The notes beneath the pieces were generated by a model. That model saw nothing but the letters and a program-made list of their open reading frames with translations. It was not told the origin of the DNA and did not search any database. From NCBI RefSeq assembly GCF_907165195.1, contig NZ_OU015584.1, positions 3,358,978-3,422,977 of the forward strand: a stretch of DNA of 64,000 bases, in the 5' to 3' direction. Source of the DNA: Parvicella tangerina. GTDB taxonomy: Bacteria; Bacteroidota; Bacteroidia; Flavobacteriales_D; Parvicellaceae. Position 1 is the stretch's first letter. Every line of letters starts with the position of its first letter. The position numbers and the translations under genes are program-made. Positions 44,957-54,176 of the stretch are shown in pieces.

Positions 44957-46771
44957 ATGCGATTTACAGTAGGAAGGAAAATAGGTCTCGGATTTATTGT
45001 TGTAGGGATATTGATATTCGCTGTTTTCGGCTACACGATCTCTATAGTTAATGGTGCTAAGATCACCTTAGATTCATACGGTCAATCAAACAAACAGTAC
45101 AACGAAATCGGTGAGCCAACTGTTCAGGGTCTCGAGTCACTTGAGGAAGATATTGATGACCTTTCTTTTCACGTGAATAACTGGGTATACAACACCACTA
45201 ATGACCTTAGCTCGCTTCATGCGATGAACAAAATCCTCGACACGCTGCTATACGAAGACCTGAAAGCGTTAGATGAGGTCTCGACCAAATGGGATAAAGA
45301 GGCCGACATTGAGACGTATGACGAGATAAAAAAAGACCTTGAAGTTCTTAAGGAAGATATCGATCTGAACATTCGTATGGTGTTGACTGATTTTGCCTCG
45401 AAAGCTGATGTGACTAACTTGTTCATGGCTCAAACAGCTATTGATGACATCAACCCTAAATTGGATGATATTCTCTCTAAAACACATGAGCTGAGAGAGA
45501 AGAAGGAAAGCGAATCCGCTCAGCAAAAGGAGACCATGAATGTAAAGTTCACGGAAACTTCTGATGGATTCTCTTTTCTGTTTAAACTAATCATTGTTGC
45601 CCTCTTTGTGCTTGTTGTCGGAACCATGATTATTGCCCTGTTTACCACTCGAAGTATCACGCGTCCGGTAACTCAACTAAAGGGAATTTTGATCAACCTT
45701 GGTAAAGGAATTTTCCCTAAACAAAAAGTCGATCCAAGCAATGATGAAATTGGTGAGATGTCAATTGCAATGAACCAATTAGTTGACGGTTTAAAGCGAA
45801 CTACAGATTTTGCCAATGAGGTTGGAAAAAGCAACTTTGACTATCCCTACACACCTTTGAGCAGCGAAGATGTTTTAGGACACGCACTAGTAAAAATGCG
45901 TGACGAACTTGCTGAAAACGAAAGAATATTAGAGCAAAAGGTAAAAGAACGAACAGCTGAGGTTGTTCGTCAAAAAGAAGAAATTGAGCGGCAAAGTGAA
46001 AAACTGGAGGAACTTTACAAAGATGTAACCGACAGTATTAGATATGCAAAGCGATTGCAAGACTCCATACTTCCACAGAACTCACTAATTGAAAGGTTAT
46101 TACCCGAATCTTTTGTACTCTTCAAACCGAAAGATATTGTCTCTGGAGATTTTTATTGGGTGAGTGAAACCGATGAGAAGATACTTTTCTCTGCCGTGGA
46201 TTGTACAGGCCATGGTGTTCCTGGAGCATTTATGAGTTTGATTGGAGCAAATGCACTCAATCAGATCATCAATGAAAAAGAGGACAAACCTGCACATATC
46301 CTAAATAAGTTGAACAAACTTTCATCCGAAGCTCTTAACAAGTCAGAAGAAGGAATTAAAGTACGAGATGGTATGGATTTGGCGCTATGCGCAATTTCCA
46401 AAGACATGAAATCATTAGAGTACTCTGGTGCAAACAATCCTCTTTACTTGGTTAGAGATGGTGAAATTTCCATAACTAAAGCCGATAAGTTTGCCATTGC
46501 AAGTTTCGAAGATGGAGAACACCATTACACGAATCATGAGTTCGAACTAAAAAAAGGAGACCTCGTCTATGTTTTCTCTGACGGTTATGCTGACCAGTTT
46601 GGTGGTGTTAAAGGAAAGAAATTCATGTACCGTCAGTTCAGAGAGCTACTTGTTTCCCTTAAGGACGAACCGATGCATAGGCAAAAGGAAATCCTTAACG
46701 ACAAGATTGAAGAATGGAAAGGGACTTTCGAACAGGTAGATGATATCCTCGTAATCGGTGTTCGTATTTAG
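44957..46771 (+). CDS. Membrane sensor phosphatase: HAMP plus SpoIIE-type PP2C
   Basis: A 604-residue protein. A first helix (about 8-28), a periplasmic helical sensor domain (about 30-205), a second helix (about 208-230), HAMP (about 231-285, starting TTRSITRPVTQL), a coiled coil (about 315-360) and a SpoIIE/RsbU-type PP2C phosphatase (about 375-604). Metal-binding motifs are intact: SGDFYWV near residue 396, DCTGHGVPGAFMS near 414, SDGYADQFGG near 540 and the final DDILVIGVRI. Such phosphatases act on anti-sigma-factor antagonists or other Ser/Thr phosphoproteins. No anti-sigma or antagonist gene is adjacent. A terminator hairpin ends about 14 nt upstream of the start. Confidence 0.93.
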   Translation: MRFTVGRKIGLGFIVVGILIFAVFGYTISIVNGAKITLDSYGQSNKQYNEIGEPTVQGLESLEEDIDDLSFHVNNWVYNTTNDLSSLHAMNKILDTLLYEDLKALDEVSTKWDKEADIETYDEIKKDLEVLKEDIDLNIRMVLTDFASKADVTNLFMAQTAIDDINPKLDDILSKTHELREKKESESAQQKETMNVKFTETSDGFSFLFKLIIVALFVLVVGTMIIALFTTRSITRPVTQLKGILINLGKGIFPKQKVDPSNDEIGEMSIAMNQLVDGLKRTTDFANEVGKSNFDYPYTPLSSEDVLGHALVKMRDELAENERILEQKVKERTAEVVRQKEEIERQSEKLEELYKDVTDSIRYAKRLQDSILPQNSLIERLLPESFVLFKPKDIVSGDFYWVSETDEKILFSAVDCTGHGVPGAFMSLIGANALNQIINEKEDKPAHILNKLNKLSSEALNKSEEGIKVRDGMDLALCAISKDMKSLEYSGANNPLYLVRDGEISITKADKFAIASFEDGEHHYTNHEFELKKGDLVYVFSDGYADQFGGVKGKKFMYRQFRELLVSLKDEPMHRQKEILNDKIEEWKGTFEQVDDILVIGVRI

Positions 46772-46827
46772 TGTAACCTCGAGACCAGAAACATCGTATC
46801 ACTTAAACAACCTTAACAAAAACAACT

Positions 46828-47391
46828 ATGAGCGAATGGTGGAGCGGCTTAGAGCTTCTTGAAAAAGTATATTGGATCACAACCTTAATTGGGTCGTTAT
46901 TCTTTGTTTTCATATTAGTAATGACCTTTCTTGGCGGTGACGCTGACGAAATAGGTGATAGCGACTTTGATGGAGGTATTGATTTTCAGTTCTTGACTTT
47001 TAAAAATGTTGTCGGATTTGTAACCATCTTTGGATGGTCTGGTTTGGCTTGTCTTTATTCAGGATATAGCCCTGGAACAACCATAACCATTTCTCTTGTT
47101 TGTGGAATCTTAATGATGTTGGCCATGGCCGCACTATTCTACTTCCTAAGAAATTCTGGTGAAAGCGGCACACTTGATCTGAATAACGCAGTTGGCGTGA
47201 TTGGTGAGGTTTATCTTCCAATTGGTGCTAATCGTAGTACAATAGGTAAAATTTCTATTCGAGTACAAGGCACCCTTAGAGAACTTGAAGCACTAACGGA
47301 TGAAGAAGAAGACTTACAAAGGGCCAATGTTATCCGCGTTACAAAAGTGGTATCTGACGAAATCGTGTTGGTTGAAAAAGTACGGAACTAA
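46828..47391 (+). CDS. NfeD/YuaF-like membrane protein with OB-fold tail
   Basis: A 187-residue protein with three hydrophobic helices (about 12-33, 57-75, 80-105) and a soluble C-terminal beta domain (about 112-187: LNNAVGVIGEVYLPIGANRSTIGKISIRVQG and VIRVTKVVSDEIVLVEKV). This matches short NfeD proteins such as Bacillus YuaF, which pair with flotillins in membrane microdomains. It lies 106 nt upstream of a flotillin gene, the expected partner, which supports the call. No serine protease domain is present, so it is the short form. Confidence 0.85.
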   Translation: MSEWWSGLELLEKVYWITTLIGSLFFVFILVMTFLGGDADEIGDSDFDGGIDFQFLTFKNVVGFVTIFGWSGLACLYSGYSPGTTITISLVCGILMMLAMAALFYFLRNSGESGTLDLNNAVGVIGEVYLPIGANRSTIGKISIRVQGTLRELEALTDEEEDLQRANVIRVTKVVSDEIVLVEKVRN

Positions 47392-47468
47392 ACGCAGTTG
47401 CAGTCCTTTCTTTTTATTTCTCTTTTTTTGCGGATAAACTGTCCTCGTACGTGATAATATCCTATATT

Positions 47469-47476
47469 TACGTTTG
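47469..47476 (+). promoter_or_regulatory. -7 box for the flotillin gene
   Basis: TACGTTTG fits TAnnTTTG and lies 21 nt before the flotillin ATG, suggesting a second start inside the NfeD-flotillin pair. No -33 match was found. Confidence 0.4.
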
Positions 47477-47497
47477 TGAAATACTAAACGTAAACCT

Positions 47498-49171
47498 ATG
47501 AATTTTGCTTTATTAGAATCTAGTTTTCAGCCTGACGGTTTTTCTTTTGCACTGGTTGGGATATTGGTAGCTGTTCTTTTCCTCGTTGTCATTATTCTCA
47601 CTTGGATCAGACGTTATAAAAGATGTCCTTCGAACAAAATTTTAGTGATCTACGGTAGAGGAAGTGACCCTGGCAAATCGGCAAAATGTATATCAGGTGG
47701 AGCTGCGTTTATTTGGCCAGTTATTCAAGACTATGCTTTTCTAGATCTGGCTCCAATATCACTTGAAGTGGAGTTAAAAAACGCTTTGTCGAAACAGAAT
47801 ATTCGTGTTGATGTTCCTTCAAGTTTTACGATTGCTATTTCAAATGAGACAGGCACCATGAATAATGCTGCCGAACGACTTTTGATGTTGACTAAAGATG
47901 ATATTAAATCAATCGCCCGAGACATCATTTTTGGTCAGTTACGTTTGGTGATCGCAACCATGGATATCGAAGAAATTAACTCGAATAGAGATAAATTCCT
48001 TGCTAACATTACACACAATGTAGAAGCCGAGTTAAAAAAGATTGGTCTTAAACTAATCAACGTTAACATTACGGACATTAAGGACGAGTCTGGCTATATT
48101 GAAGCGCTAGGTAAAGAAGCTGCTGCTCATGCAATCAATGAGGCACGAAGATCAGTTGCTGAGAAGAATAGAGATGGATCCATCGGTGAAGCAAACGCTG
48201 TTCAAGAGCAAAGAGTTAAGGTTGCTGAAGCTACGGCTAAGGCAAAAATTGGTGAAGCAAATGCTCAACAAACTGAAAGGACACAAGTGGCTGCAGCCAA
48301 CGCTCAGGCGAAAATTGGTGAAGCTCAAGCTCTTCAAAATGAAAGAGTACAAACAGCAGATGCAATGGCTCAGGCGAAAATTGGTGAAGCAAAAGCTTTG
48401 CAGAATGAAAGAATTCAAACTTCTGCTGCCAATGCCAAGGCAATTGAAGGTGAAAACACCGCAAGAATAGAGATCGCTGAGTCAGATGCTTTGCGAAGGG
48501 AGAAACAAGCTGAAGCAGAAAAAAGAGCGATTGCTGCTGAGAAAGTTCAAGCCGCTCAAGCTCTTCAAGAAGCTTATGTTGCAGAACAAGAAGCGGAAAA
48601 CAAACGTGCTCAAAGAGATAAGGCCTCTCAGTATGCTGACATTGTGGTTCCTGCTGAAATTGAAAAAAGCAAAATCGAAATTCAAGCTGAAGCGCAGGCT
48701 GAAAATATCAGAAGAATTGCCAAAGGGGAAGCGGACGCTATCTTAATGAAGAAGCAAGCTGAAGCGCAAGGTCTTTATGAAATTCTTACCAAGCAAGCTG
48801 AAGGTCTGGATAGAATTGTTAATGCTGCTGGAAATGACCCTAAAGATGCTGTACTACTTCTAGTTGCTGATAAGTTACCTGAATTGGTCAAAACACAAGC
48901 AGAAGCGATTAGTAATATCAAGATCGATAAAGTTACTGTTTGGGATGGCGGCCAAAATTCCAATGGAAAAACATCCACAGCAAACTTCCTTAGCGGTATT
49001 TACAAGTCTGTCCCTCCTCTGGAGGAAATGTTTAATATGGCGGGTATGCAACTACCAAATTATTTAGGGAATAAACAAGAGGATCCAACCAGCGAGGTTC
49101 AATCACCCGAACCAAAGGAACAGGATCAAGGTGACAACGTAGAAGATCAGGATGATCCTAAGGCCGAGTAA
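47498..49171 (+). CDS. Flotillin-like SPFH-domain protein
   Basis: A 557-residue membrane scaffold protein of the YuaG/FloT type. One N-terminal helix (about 13-38), an SPFH domain (about 45-225: NKILVIYGRGS, SFTIAISNET, IEEINSNRDKFLANI), then a long Ala/Glu-rich coiled coil. Residues 229-316 of that coil are four direct repeats of 22 residues, each starting IGEA. The C-terminal part has GLDRIVNAAGNDPKDAVLLLVADKLPEL, the flotillin C-terminal segment, and an acidic tail. Flotillins organise membrane microdomains and can recruit signalling proteins. Its neighbours are an NfeD-like protein, a PP2C sensor and a cyclase sensor. Confidence 0.94.
   Translation: MNFALLESSFQPDGFSFALVGILVAVLFLVVIILTWIRRYKRCPSNKILVIYGRGSDPGKSAKCISGGAAFIWPVIQDYAFLDLAPISLEVELKNALSKQNIRVDVPSSFTIAISNETGTMNNAAERLLMLTKDDIKSIARDIIFGQLRLVIATMDIEEINSNRDKFLANITHNVEAELKKIGLKLINVNITDIKDESGYIEALGKEAAAHAINEARRSVAEKNRDGSIGEANAVQEQRVKVAEATAKAKIGEANAQQTERTQVAAANAQAKIGEAQALQNERVQTADAMAQAKIGEAKALQNERIQTSAANAKAIEGENTARIEIAESDALRREKQAEAEKRAIAAEKVQAAQALQEAYVAEQEAENKRAQRDKASQYADIVVPAEIEKSKIEIQAEAQAENIRRIAKGEADAILMKKQAEAQGLYEILTKQAEGLDRIVNAAGNDPKDAVLLLVADKLPELVKTQAEAISNIKIDKVTVWDGGQNSNGKTSTANFLSGIYKSVPPLEEMFNMAGMQLPNYLGNKQEDPTSEVQSPEPKEQDQGDNVEDQDDPKAE
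48182..48445 (+). repeat. Four tandem 66-bp repeats inside the flotillin gene
   Basis: Four consecutive 22-codon units encode IGEANAVQEQRVKVAEATAK, IGEANAQQTERTQVAAANAQ, IGEAQALQNERVQTADAMAQ and IGEAKALQNERIQTSAANAK, each with two further residues. The DNA units share stretches such as GCGAAAATTGGTGAAGC. Copy number could vary by slippage. The unit length of 22 residues fits coiled-coil periodicity. Confidence 0.85.
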
Positions 49172-49207
49172 CCTGAATAAAAAATTGTTGTGACCCCAAA
49201 CAACATT

Positions 49208-52200
49208 ATGACGAAACTTGAGAGACTATCATATATAGTTCTGTTTAGCCTGATAACTACATCAGGCTTTTTCGCACAAACCATCAGATTTAATACACTC
49301 ACTATTAAAGATGGTCTCTCACAAAGCGTGATCAATTGTGTTGGCCAAGACCCTCTGGGATATATGTGGATTGGTACTCAAGATGGTCTGAACCGGTATG
49401 ATGGCATCAACTTCAGGATCCACAAACATATTGTCAATAACACGAACAGCTTAACATCGTCCTTTATCCTGACCTTCGTTTCTGATACACTCTCTGGTAA
49501 AATGTATCTCGGAACTCAAAATGGCGGTGTTAACGTTTATGATCCTGTTCATAAAAAATTTGAGAGTCCAAAAACCTTAGGGAAGATCTCCACCTCTACT
49601 ATCAATGATCTTATCCTGATTAATCAAAAACTATACATTGCCACTTCAAAGGAAGGGCTTTGGGTATGGGATGTAAAAACTGGACAAACCAAAGTTTTTG
49701 ACAAAACCAATGACTTTCCAGGGTCAAAAATTTCCAAGCTATCTAGAATTGATAATACCCTGTGGGTAGGAACAGATGGTCAGGGAGCCATCTTATTTGA
49801 TTTAGACACTGAAAAATACACGCATTTTCAGTCTGTCAACAATAAATCGTCATTGCTAAATAATAATGTATCTGCAGCTGTGCAGTACTCTCCTAACGTT
49901 GTCCTTTTGGGAACACAGTCTGGTCTTAATTTAATAGACTTGTCACTACCTATACCCAAATTCTCTGTCCTGAAGCCCAACAAAAAAGACTTCACACTCA
50001 ACTCTGTTGAAGATATTTTGAAACAGAACGACACCACTTTTTGGGTCGCAACAAGTGGGAATGGTGTATTTAAAATAAACATAGAAGGTGGTAAGCCCAA
50101 ATTTACCAACTACCTCTCAAGTGATCTGAACAATTACTCCATTCCTCACAACATCGTCAACGATATTTTTCAGGATCGTACAGGTTCAATCTGGATTGGT
50201 ACTCAGGATGGTTTAGCCTACTTTGACCCAGTAAAACAAGGGTTTAACTCCTATGCGTACGAATTTGGAAGCAAAAAGAGTCTTTTAGACAAAACGGTTT
50301 GGTCTATTCACCCTACTGACACAATTATCTACGTGGGAACCAGACAAGGGATTACAGCTATAAATCGGATAACCAATCAGTATTTTCAATACCCATTTAA
50401 AAGTAGTAATCTGAATCAGCCTAACAACAATAGTATTTACTTTATTAATATAGATCGATTTGGCAAGATATGGACCGCAACATCTAGTGGTGTTTTCTTA
50501 CTGAATGTAAACGCGGCTGACCCCAGTAAATTCAACTACCATAAAGTGAACTTCAGAGCAGAACCTGATGAATGGGACGATGATCATTGCTATTACATCA
50601 AGTTTGACGATAAAGACTATGCCTGGGTTGGTTGTAAGGAGGGATTGGCTCGTATCCACATTATAGACCTGGCCGCAGAACACTTTGTGCATGACCCCAA
50701 TAACTCATCATCCGTTACTGGAAACGATATTCGGGTTGTTTTCATTGATAGTCAGGGTAATCATTGGACGGGTTCAGCAGGTGGAGGCCTTTCTAAATTT
50801 AACCCAATTGCAATCGATGGAAAAACCACGTTAAAATTTGAACACTACCTAAACAATCCAAACAATTTAAATAGCCTAAGTAATAATACTGTTTTATCTA
50901 TTCACGAAGAACCCGAAGGCACACTGTGGATCGCAACTTACGGAGGAGGATTGAATAAATTTGACATTGACACTGAACAGTTTGATGTATTTACCGAAGA
51001 AGATGGTCTGGCGAACAACGCAACTTATGGTATAACTGGAAGCAGTCTTAAAAACACGATATGGATCAGCACCAACTTTGGGCTCTCCAGTTATAATTAT
51101 AAAACAAAAACATTTGAGAATTACACCGAGAACGATGGTCTTCTTAGCAATGAGTTTAACACTGGAGCCTATTTTGAAGCTGAGAATGGAGAGCTGTTTT
51201 TTGGAGGGATTAATGGATTCAACTCCTTCTTTCCTGAGGACATAAAACCCAACACCGTTGCACCTGAAGTAGTTATCACTGACATTCTTATCTATAATCG
51301 TCCCATAGAACAAGAAGTCGAGGGAATTGGAGCCATCTCTTTTCTCGATGAATTGGAACTAGGCTATGAACAGAATAACCTTACATTCAAATTTGCTGCT
51401 TTACACTACACCTTTCCAAAAGGAAATAAATACAAAGTATTAATGGAAGGGGTGGATAATGAAGAAATACTCATAAACGACCTTCAACAAATTAACTACT
51501 CCAATTTATCTCCAGGTGTTTACACCTTTAAGGTTTGGGCGAGTAATAGTGACGGGATATGGAGTAAAGAGCCTAAAACGCTAATCATCAGAATAAGTGC
51601 GCCTTACTGGAGCACCTGGTGGTTCATCACCGTTTGCGTGGGTGTTTTAGCCTTGATTATTTACCTATTCTACCTATGGAGAATCAGGAGCATGAAGTCC
51701 CAAAAGGAGCGATTAGCCTTTCTGGTTGAAAAGCGTACTAAAACAATTACCCAACAAAAAGAACAACTTGAAAACCATCAAAAGGAACTCGAGGTTCAGA
51801 AAGAGAAATCAGACAATCTTTTACTTAATATCCTACCAGCAGAAACGGTTGAAGAGCTCAAAAACAAAGGAAAAACGAAACCTCGTTATTACCGAATGGT
51901 CACTGTTCTATTTACAGATATCAAAGGCTTCACGAAGATCGCTGAAGCCTTCAAACCAACGGAGTTAGTAAAAAGGCTGGATAATCTATTTCGGGAAATT
52001 GATAAGATCATTGAAAAGCATCAAATCGAAAAGATTAAAACCATTGGAGATGCTTACATGGCTGCAGGTGGTGTACCATTAAGAGACAAAGAAAACCCTA
52101 TTCACTGTGTACTTGCCGCCTTAGAGATTCAGCGGTTTATGGAAAAAGAAGCTAAAAGGTATAAAGACGAGGAACCCTGGCAATTGAGAATCGGTCTTCA

Positions 52201-53110
52201 TACTGGTGATGTAATTGCTGGTGTGATTGGGACTAAACGTATTGCCTACGACATTTGGGGGAACACGGTGAATGTTGCCAACAGAATGGAAATGGCGAGT
52301 GAACCAGGTAAAGTGAATATTTCAGGTCGAACCTTTGAATATATTAAACCTTATTTTGACTGTACCTATAGAGGAAAGGTTCCAGCCAAAAACAAGGGAG
52401 AAATTGACATGTACTACGTGGAGGGAATCAAACCTCATCTGTCAAAAGGGGGTAGAGGGACAGTTCCCAACAAAAAATTCACGGATTACGTTCACTTACA
52501 TATTTACAGTAGCATCAACTACCGTAAAGCCGAACGACACATCATGAAGATTCTTAAAGCAGAACTCTCTCCTAACCTTCATTATCACGGGATTCATCAT
52601 ACTTATGATGTTGTAGACGCAGTGGAACGATTGGCAATCATGGAAGGCGTTCTTGATGAAGATATTTTTGTGTTGAAATCTGCTGCTACTTATCATGACG
52701 CAGGCTTTGTGGAACAATATGACAAGAACGAACCTATTGGAGCGAGAATGGCCTCAGAGATCTTACCGCTTTATGGTTACACCGAGGAACAAGTTAGTTT
52801 GGTGCATCGCCTAATCTATGCCACTATCGTACCTCACAACCCGCAAACTAAGTTAGAAGAGATCATTTGTGACGCAGATCTTGACTATTTAGGACGAGAT
52901 GACTTCCACCAAATTGCAGATACACTAAGGCGTGAGCTTCGAGACCACGGAAAAATCAATAGTGATAGAATGTGGGATGAAATTCAGATTAAATTTTTGG
53001 AGCAACACCGGTACTTTACGAAATCTGCTATCAAGCTTCGACAAGAGAAAAAACTAAAACATATTGAAGAAATAAAGCAGCGTCTTAAAGAAAACAACTA
53101 CAAAGATTAA
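49208..53110 (+). CDS. Propeller sensor - membrane helix - class III nucleotide cyclase - HD phosphohydrolase fusion
   Basis: About 1300 residues from the ATG at 49208 (a GTG at 49190 is also in frame). A signal peptide (ending GFFAQ) is followed by regulator-propeller repeats (IWIGTQDGLAYFDP type, about 30-720), a Y_Y_Y domain (about 725-798), one membrane helix (about 801-825), a coiled coil, a class III cyclase (about 890-1065) and an HD domain (about 1095-1240). Cyclase residues are complete: metal ligands Asp904 and Asp948, adenine-selecting Lys944 and Asp1015, and catalytic Asn1022 and Arg1026, so cAMP is the expected product. The HD domain has HYHGIHHTYDVV (1125-1136), His1163-Asp1164, His1200 and Asp1222/Asp1224, resembling class I phosphodiesterases. 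It may both make and degrade cAMP. Confidence 0.9.
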   Translation: MTKLERLSYIVLFSLITTSGFFAQTIRFNTLTIKDGLSQSVINCVGQDPLGYMWIGTQDGLNRYDGINFRIHKHIVNNTNSLTSSFILTFVSDTLSGKMYLGTQNGGVNVYDPVHKKFESPKTLGKISTSTINDLILINQKLYIATSKEGLWVWDVKTGQTKVFDKTNDFPGSKISKLSRIDNTLWVGTDGQGAILFDLDTEKYTHFQSVNNKSSLLNNNVSAAVQYSPNVVLLGTQSGLNLIDLSLPIPKFSVLKPNKKDFTLNSVEDILKQNDTTFWVATSGNGVFKINIEGGKPKFTNYLSSDLNNYSIPHNIVNDIFQDRTGSIWIGTQDGLAYFDPVKQGFNSYAYEFGSKKSLLDKTVWSIHPTDTIIYVGTRQGITAINRITNQYFQYPFKSSNLNQPNNNSIYFINIDRFGKIWTATSSGVFLLNVNAADPSKFNYHKVNFRAEPDEWDDDHCYYIKFDDKDYAWVGCKEGLARIHIIDLAAEHFVHDPNNSSSVTGNDIRVVFIDSQGNHWTGSAGGGLSKFNPIAIDGKTTLKFEHYLNNPNNLNSLSNNTVLSIHEEPEGTLWIATYGGGLNKFDIDTEQFDVFTEEDGLANNATYGITGSSLKNTIWISTNFGLSSYNYKTKTFENYTENDGLLSNEFNTGAYFEAENGELFFGGINGFNSFFPEDIKPNTVAPEVVITDILIYNRPIEQEVEGIGAISFLDELELGYEQNNLTFKFAALHYTFPKGNKYKVLMEGVDNEEILINDLQQINYSNLSPGVYTFKVWASNSDGIWSKEPKTLIIRISAPYWSTWWFITVCVGVLALIIYLFYLWRIRSMKSQKERLAFLVEKRTKTITQQKEQLENHQKELEVQKEKSDNLLLNILPAETVEELKNKGKTKPRYYRMVTVLFTDIKGFTKIAEAFKPTELVKRLDNLFREIDKIIEKHQIEKIKTIGDAYMAAGGVPLRDKENPIHCVLAALEIQRFMEKEAKRYKDEEPWQLRIGLHTGDVIAGVIGTKRIAYDIWGNTVNVANRMEMASEPGKVNISGRTFEYIKPYFDCTYRGKVPAKNKGEIDMYYVEGIKPHLSKGGRGTVPNKKFTDYVHLHIYSSINYRKAERHIMKILKAELSPNLHYHGIHHTYDVVDAVERLAIMEGVLDEDIFVLKSAATYHDAGFVEQYDKNEPIGARMASEILPLYGYTEEQVSLVHRLIYATIVPHNPQTKLEEIICDADLDYLGRDDFHQIADTLRRELRDHGKINSDRMWDEIQIKFLEQHRYFTKSAIKLRQEKKLKHIEEIKQRLKENNYKD

Positions 53111-53204
53111 TTACATGGATTATTGTAAATAACCGTTCACTAGCGAAATCTACCCGAAAAGTAGTTATTTACTACTTGAACGATTTTACATTTATAAAAA
53201 ATAT

Positions 53205-53212
53205 TACATTTG
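53205..53212 (+). promoter_or_regulatory. -7 box for the membrane protein gene at 53253
   Basis: TACATTTG fits TAnnTTTG and lies 40 nt before the ATG at 53253. No -33 match at consensus spacing was found. The 142-bp gap after the cyclase gene otherwise holds only a weak AGTAG/CTACT inverted repeat. Confidence 0.4.
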
Positions 53213-53252
53213 TACATTACAAAAGGAAAGAATAAATTTATAGACTTCAGAG

Positions 53253-54158
53253 ATGTTAGAACAGTTAGGCCTTTTTACTAAAAAATACTTGTTTGCCACA
53301 CTACTAATTATCATTGGTATTGTGTTAGTTGCAGTTGCGGTTATTCCGCATGAAGCATTACAGCGTACGCAATCAGGTGAATTCCTTCTTGGAGGGATTT
53401 CAATCTTGATCGCAGGGATTGTTTCACTCTTGTATTCCCTGGAGTTGATTAACAAGCTCATCCATTTTTCTGTGATGATCATCTTATTCGTGTTCTGCGG
53501 AATTCTCACTGTTTTATCTATCCAATCTCTTCAAGATACGATCGAAAAGAAGAAAGCTTATGAGCAATATGTTAAAGAGGTTAAGCAGTCATTGGACGAT
53601 ATCAGACAGGTGCAATTAAAGTACAAAAAGAAGTATGGAAAATTTGCCACGAGTTTTGATGAATTAAAGCGATTTTTGACGAAAGATCAAGTTTATAACA
53701 CCATCCCTGTGGTTTTACACCCATCTGGACAAATACCAGATAGGCAGCCAAAAGGTTGGGAATTAGATACGCTTGGATATGATCCATTTGAAGATGAAGC
53801 GCTTATTCAGGATGGGATTGATGAAGAAGAAGCGATTAAATTAGGTTACTTTAGAGTGGACACAATGTGGGTACCGGTTATGGAAGACCTTTTCTACAGT
53901 GAAGAAGCAAAAAAGAATGCTGAAGAAAGAGAGTTTGAATTTGACCCTCAAAAACTGGATGTAATCAGAAATACTGGAGATAAAACGTATCAGTTCAAAC
54001 TGGTAACAAAGGAGTTAGACTCACTATCTAATGCCATGCTAGTGATCGATACGTATGCTTTCAATCCGTTCAAGGAAGACGGTCAGCCTAGAGACACCAT
54101 GAAATTGGGTAGTCTTGATCTTTCTGACGAAAGCACCAATGGTAGTTGGGAACAGTAA
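53253..54158 (+). CDS. Membrane protein with long soluble C-terminal domain, unknown
   Basis: A 301-residue protein with three closely spaced N-terminal helices (about 13-31, 46-64, 68-90), then a soluble part. A coiled coil (about 92-130) leads into KYKKKYGKFATSFDELKRFL, a segment resembling the post-pilin helix region of type II secretion pseudopilins, then repeated DTL/DTM phrases and an acidic stretch. Function is not recognised. It is followed on the same strand, 18 nt later, by the DUF3822 gene, then rsmD and coaD, an order I recall from other Bacteroidota genomes. Confidence 0.7.
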   Translation: MLEQLGLFTKKYLFATLLIIIGIVLVAVAVIPHEALQRTQSGEFLLGGISILIAGIVSLLYSLELINKLIHFSVMIILFVFCGILTVLSIQSLQDTIEKKKAYEQYVKEVKQSLDDIRQVQLKYKKKYGKFATSFDELKRFLTKDQVYNTIPVVLHPSGQIPDRQPKGWELDTLGYDPFEDEALIQDGIDEEEAIKLGYFRVDTMWVPVMEDLFYSEEAKKNAEEREFEFDPQKLDVIRNTGDKTYQFKLVTKELDSLSNAMLVIDTYAFNPFKEDGQPRDTMKLGSLDLSDESTNGSWEQ

Positions 54159-54176
54159 TCCTTTTCCTCTCATTTC

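Noticed and set aside
48182-48445. Regular 66-bp repeats resembling a CRISPR array
   Set aside because: The units are in frame coding repeats of the flotillin coiled coil, adjacent without spacers.
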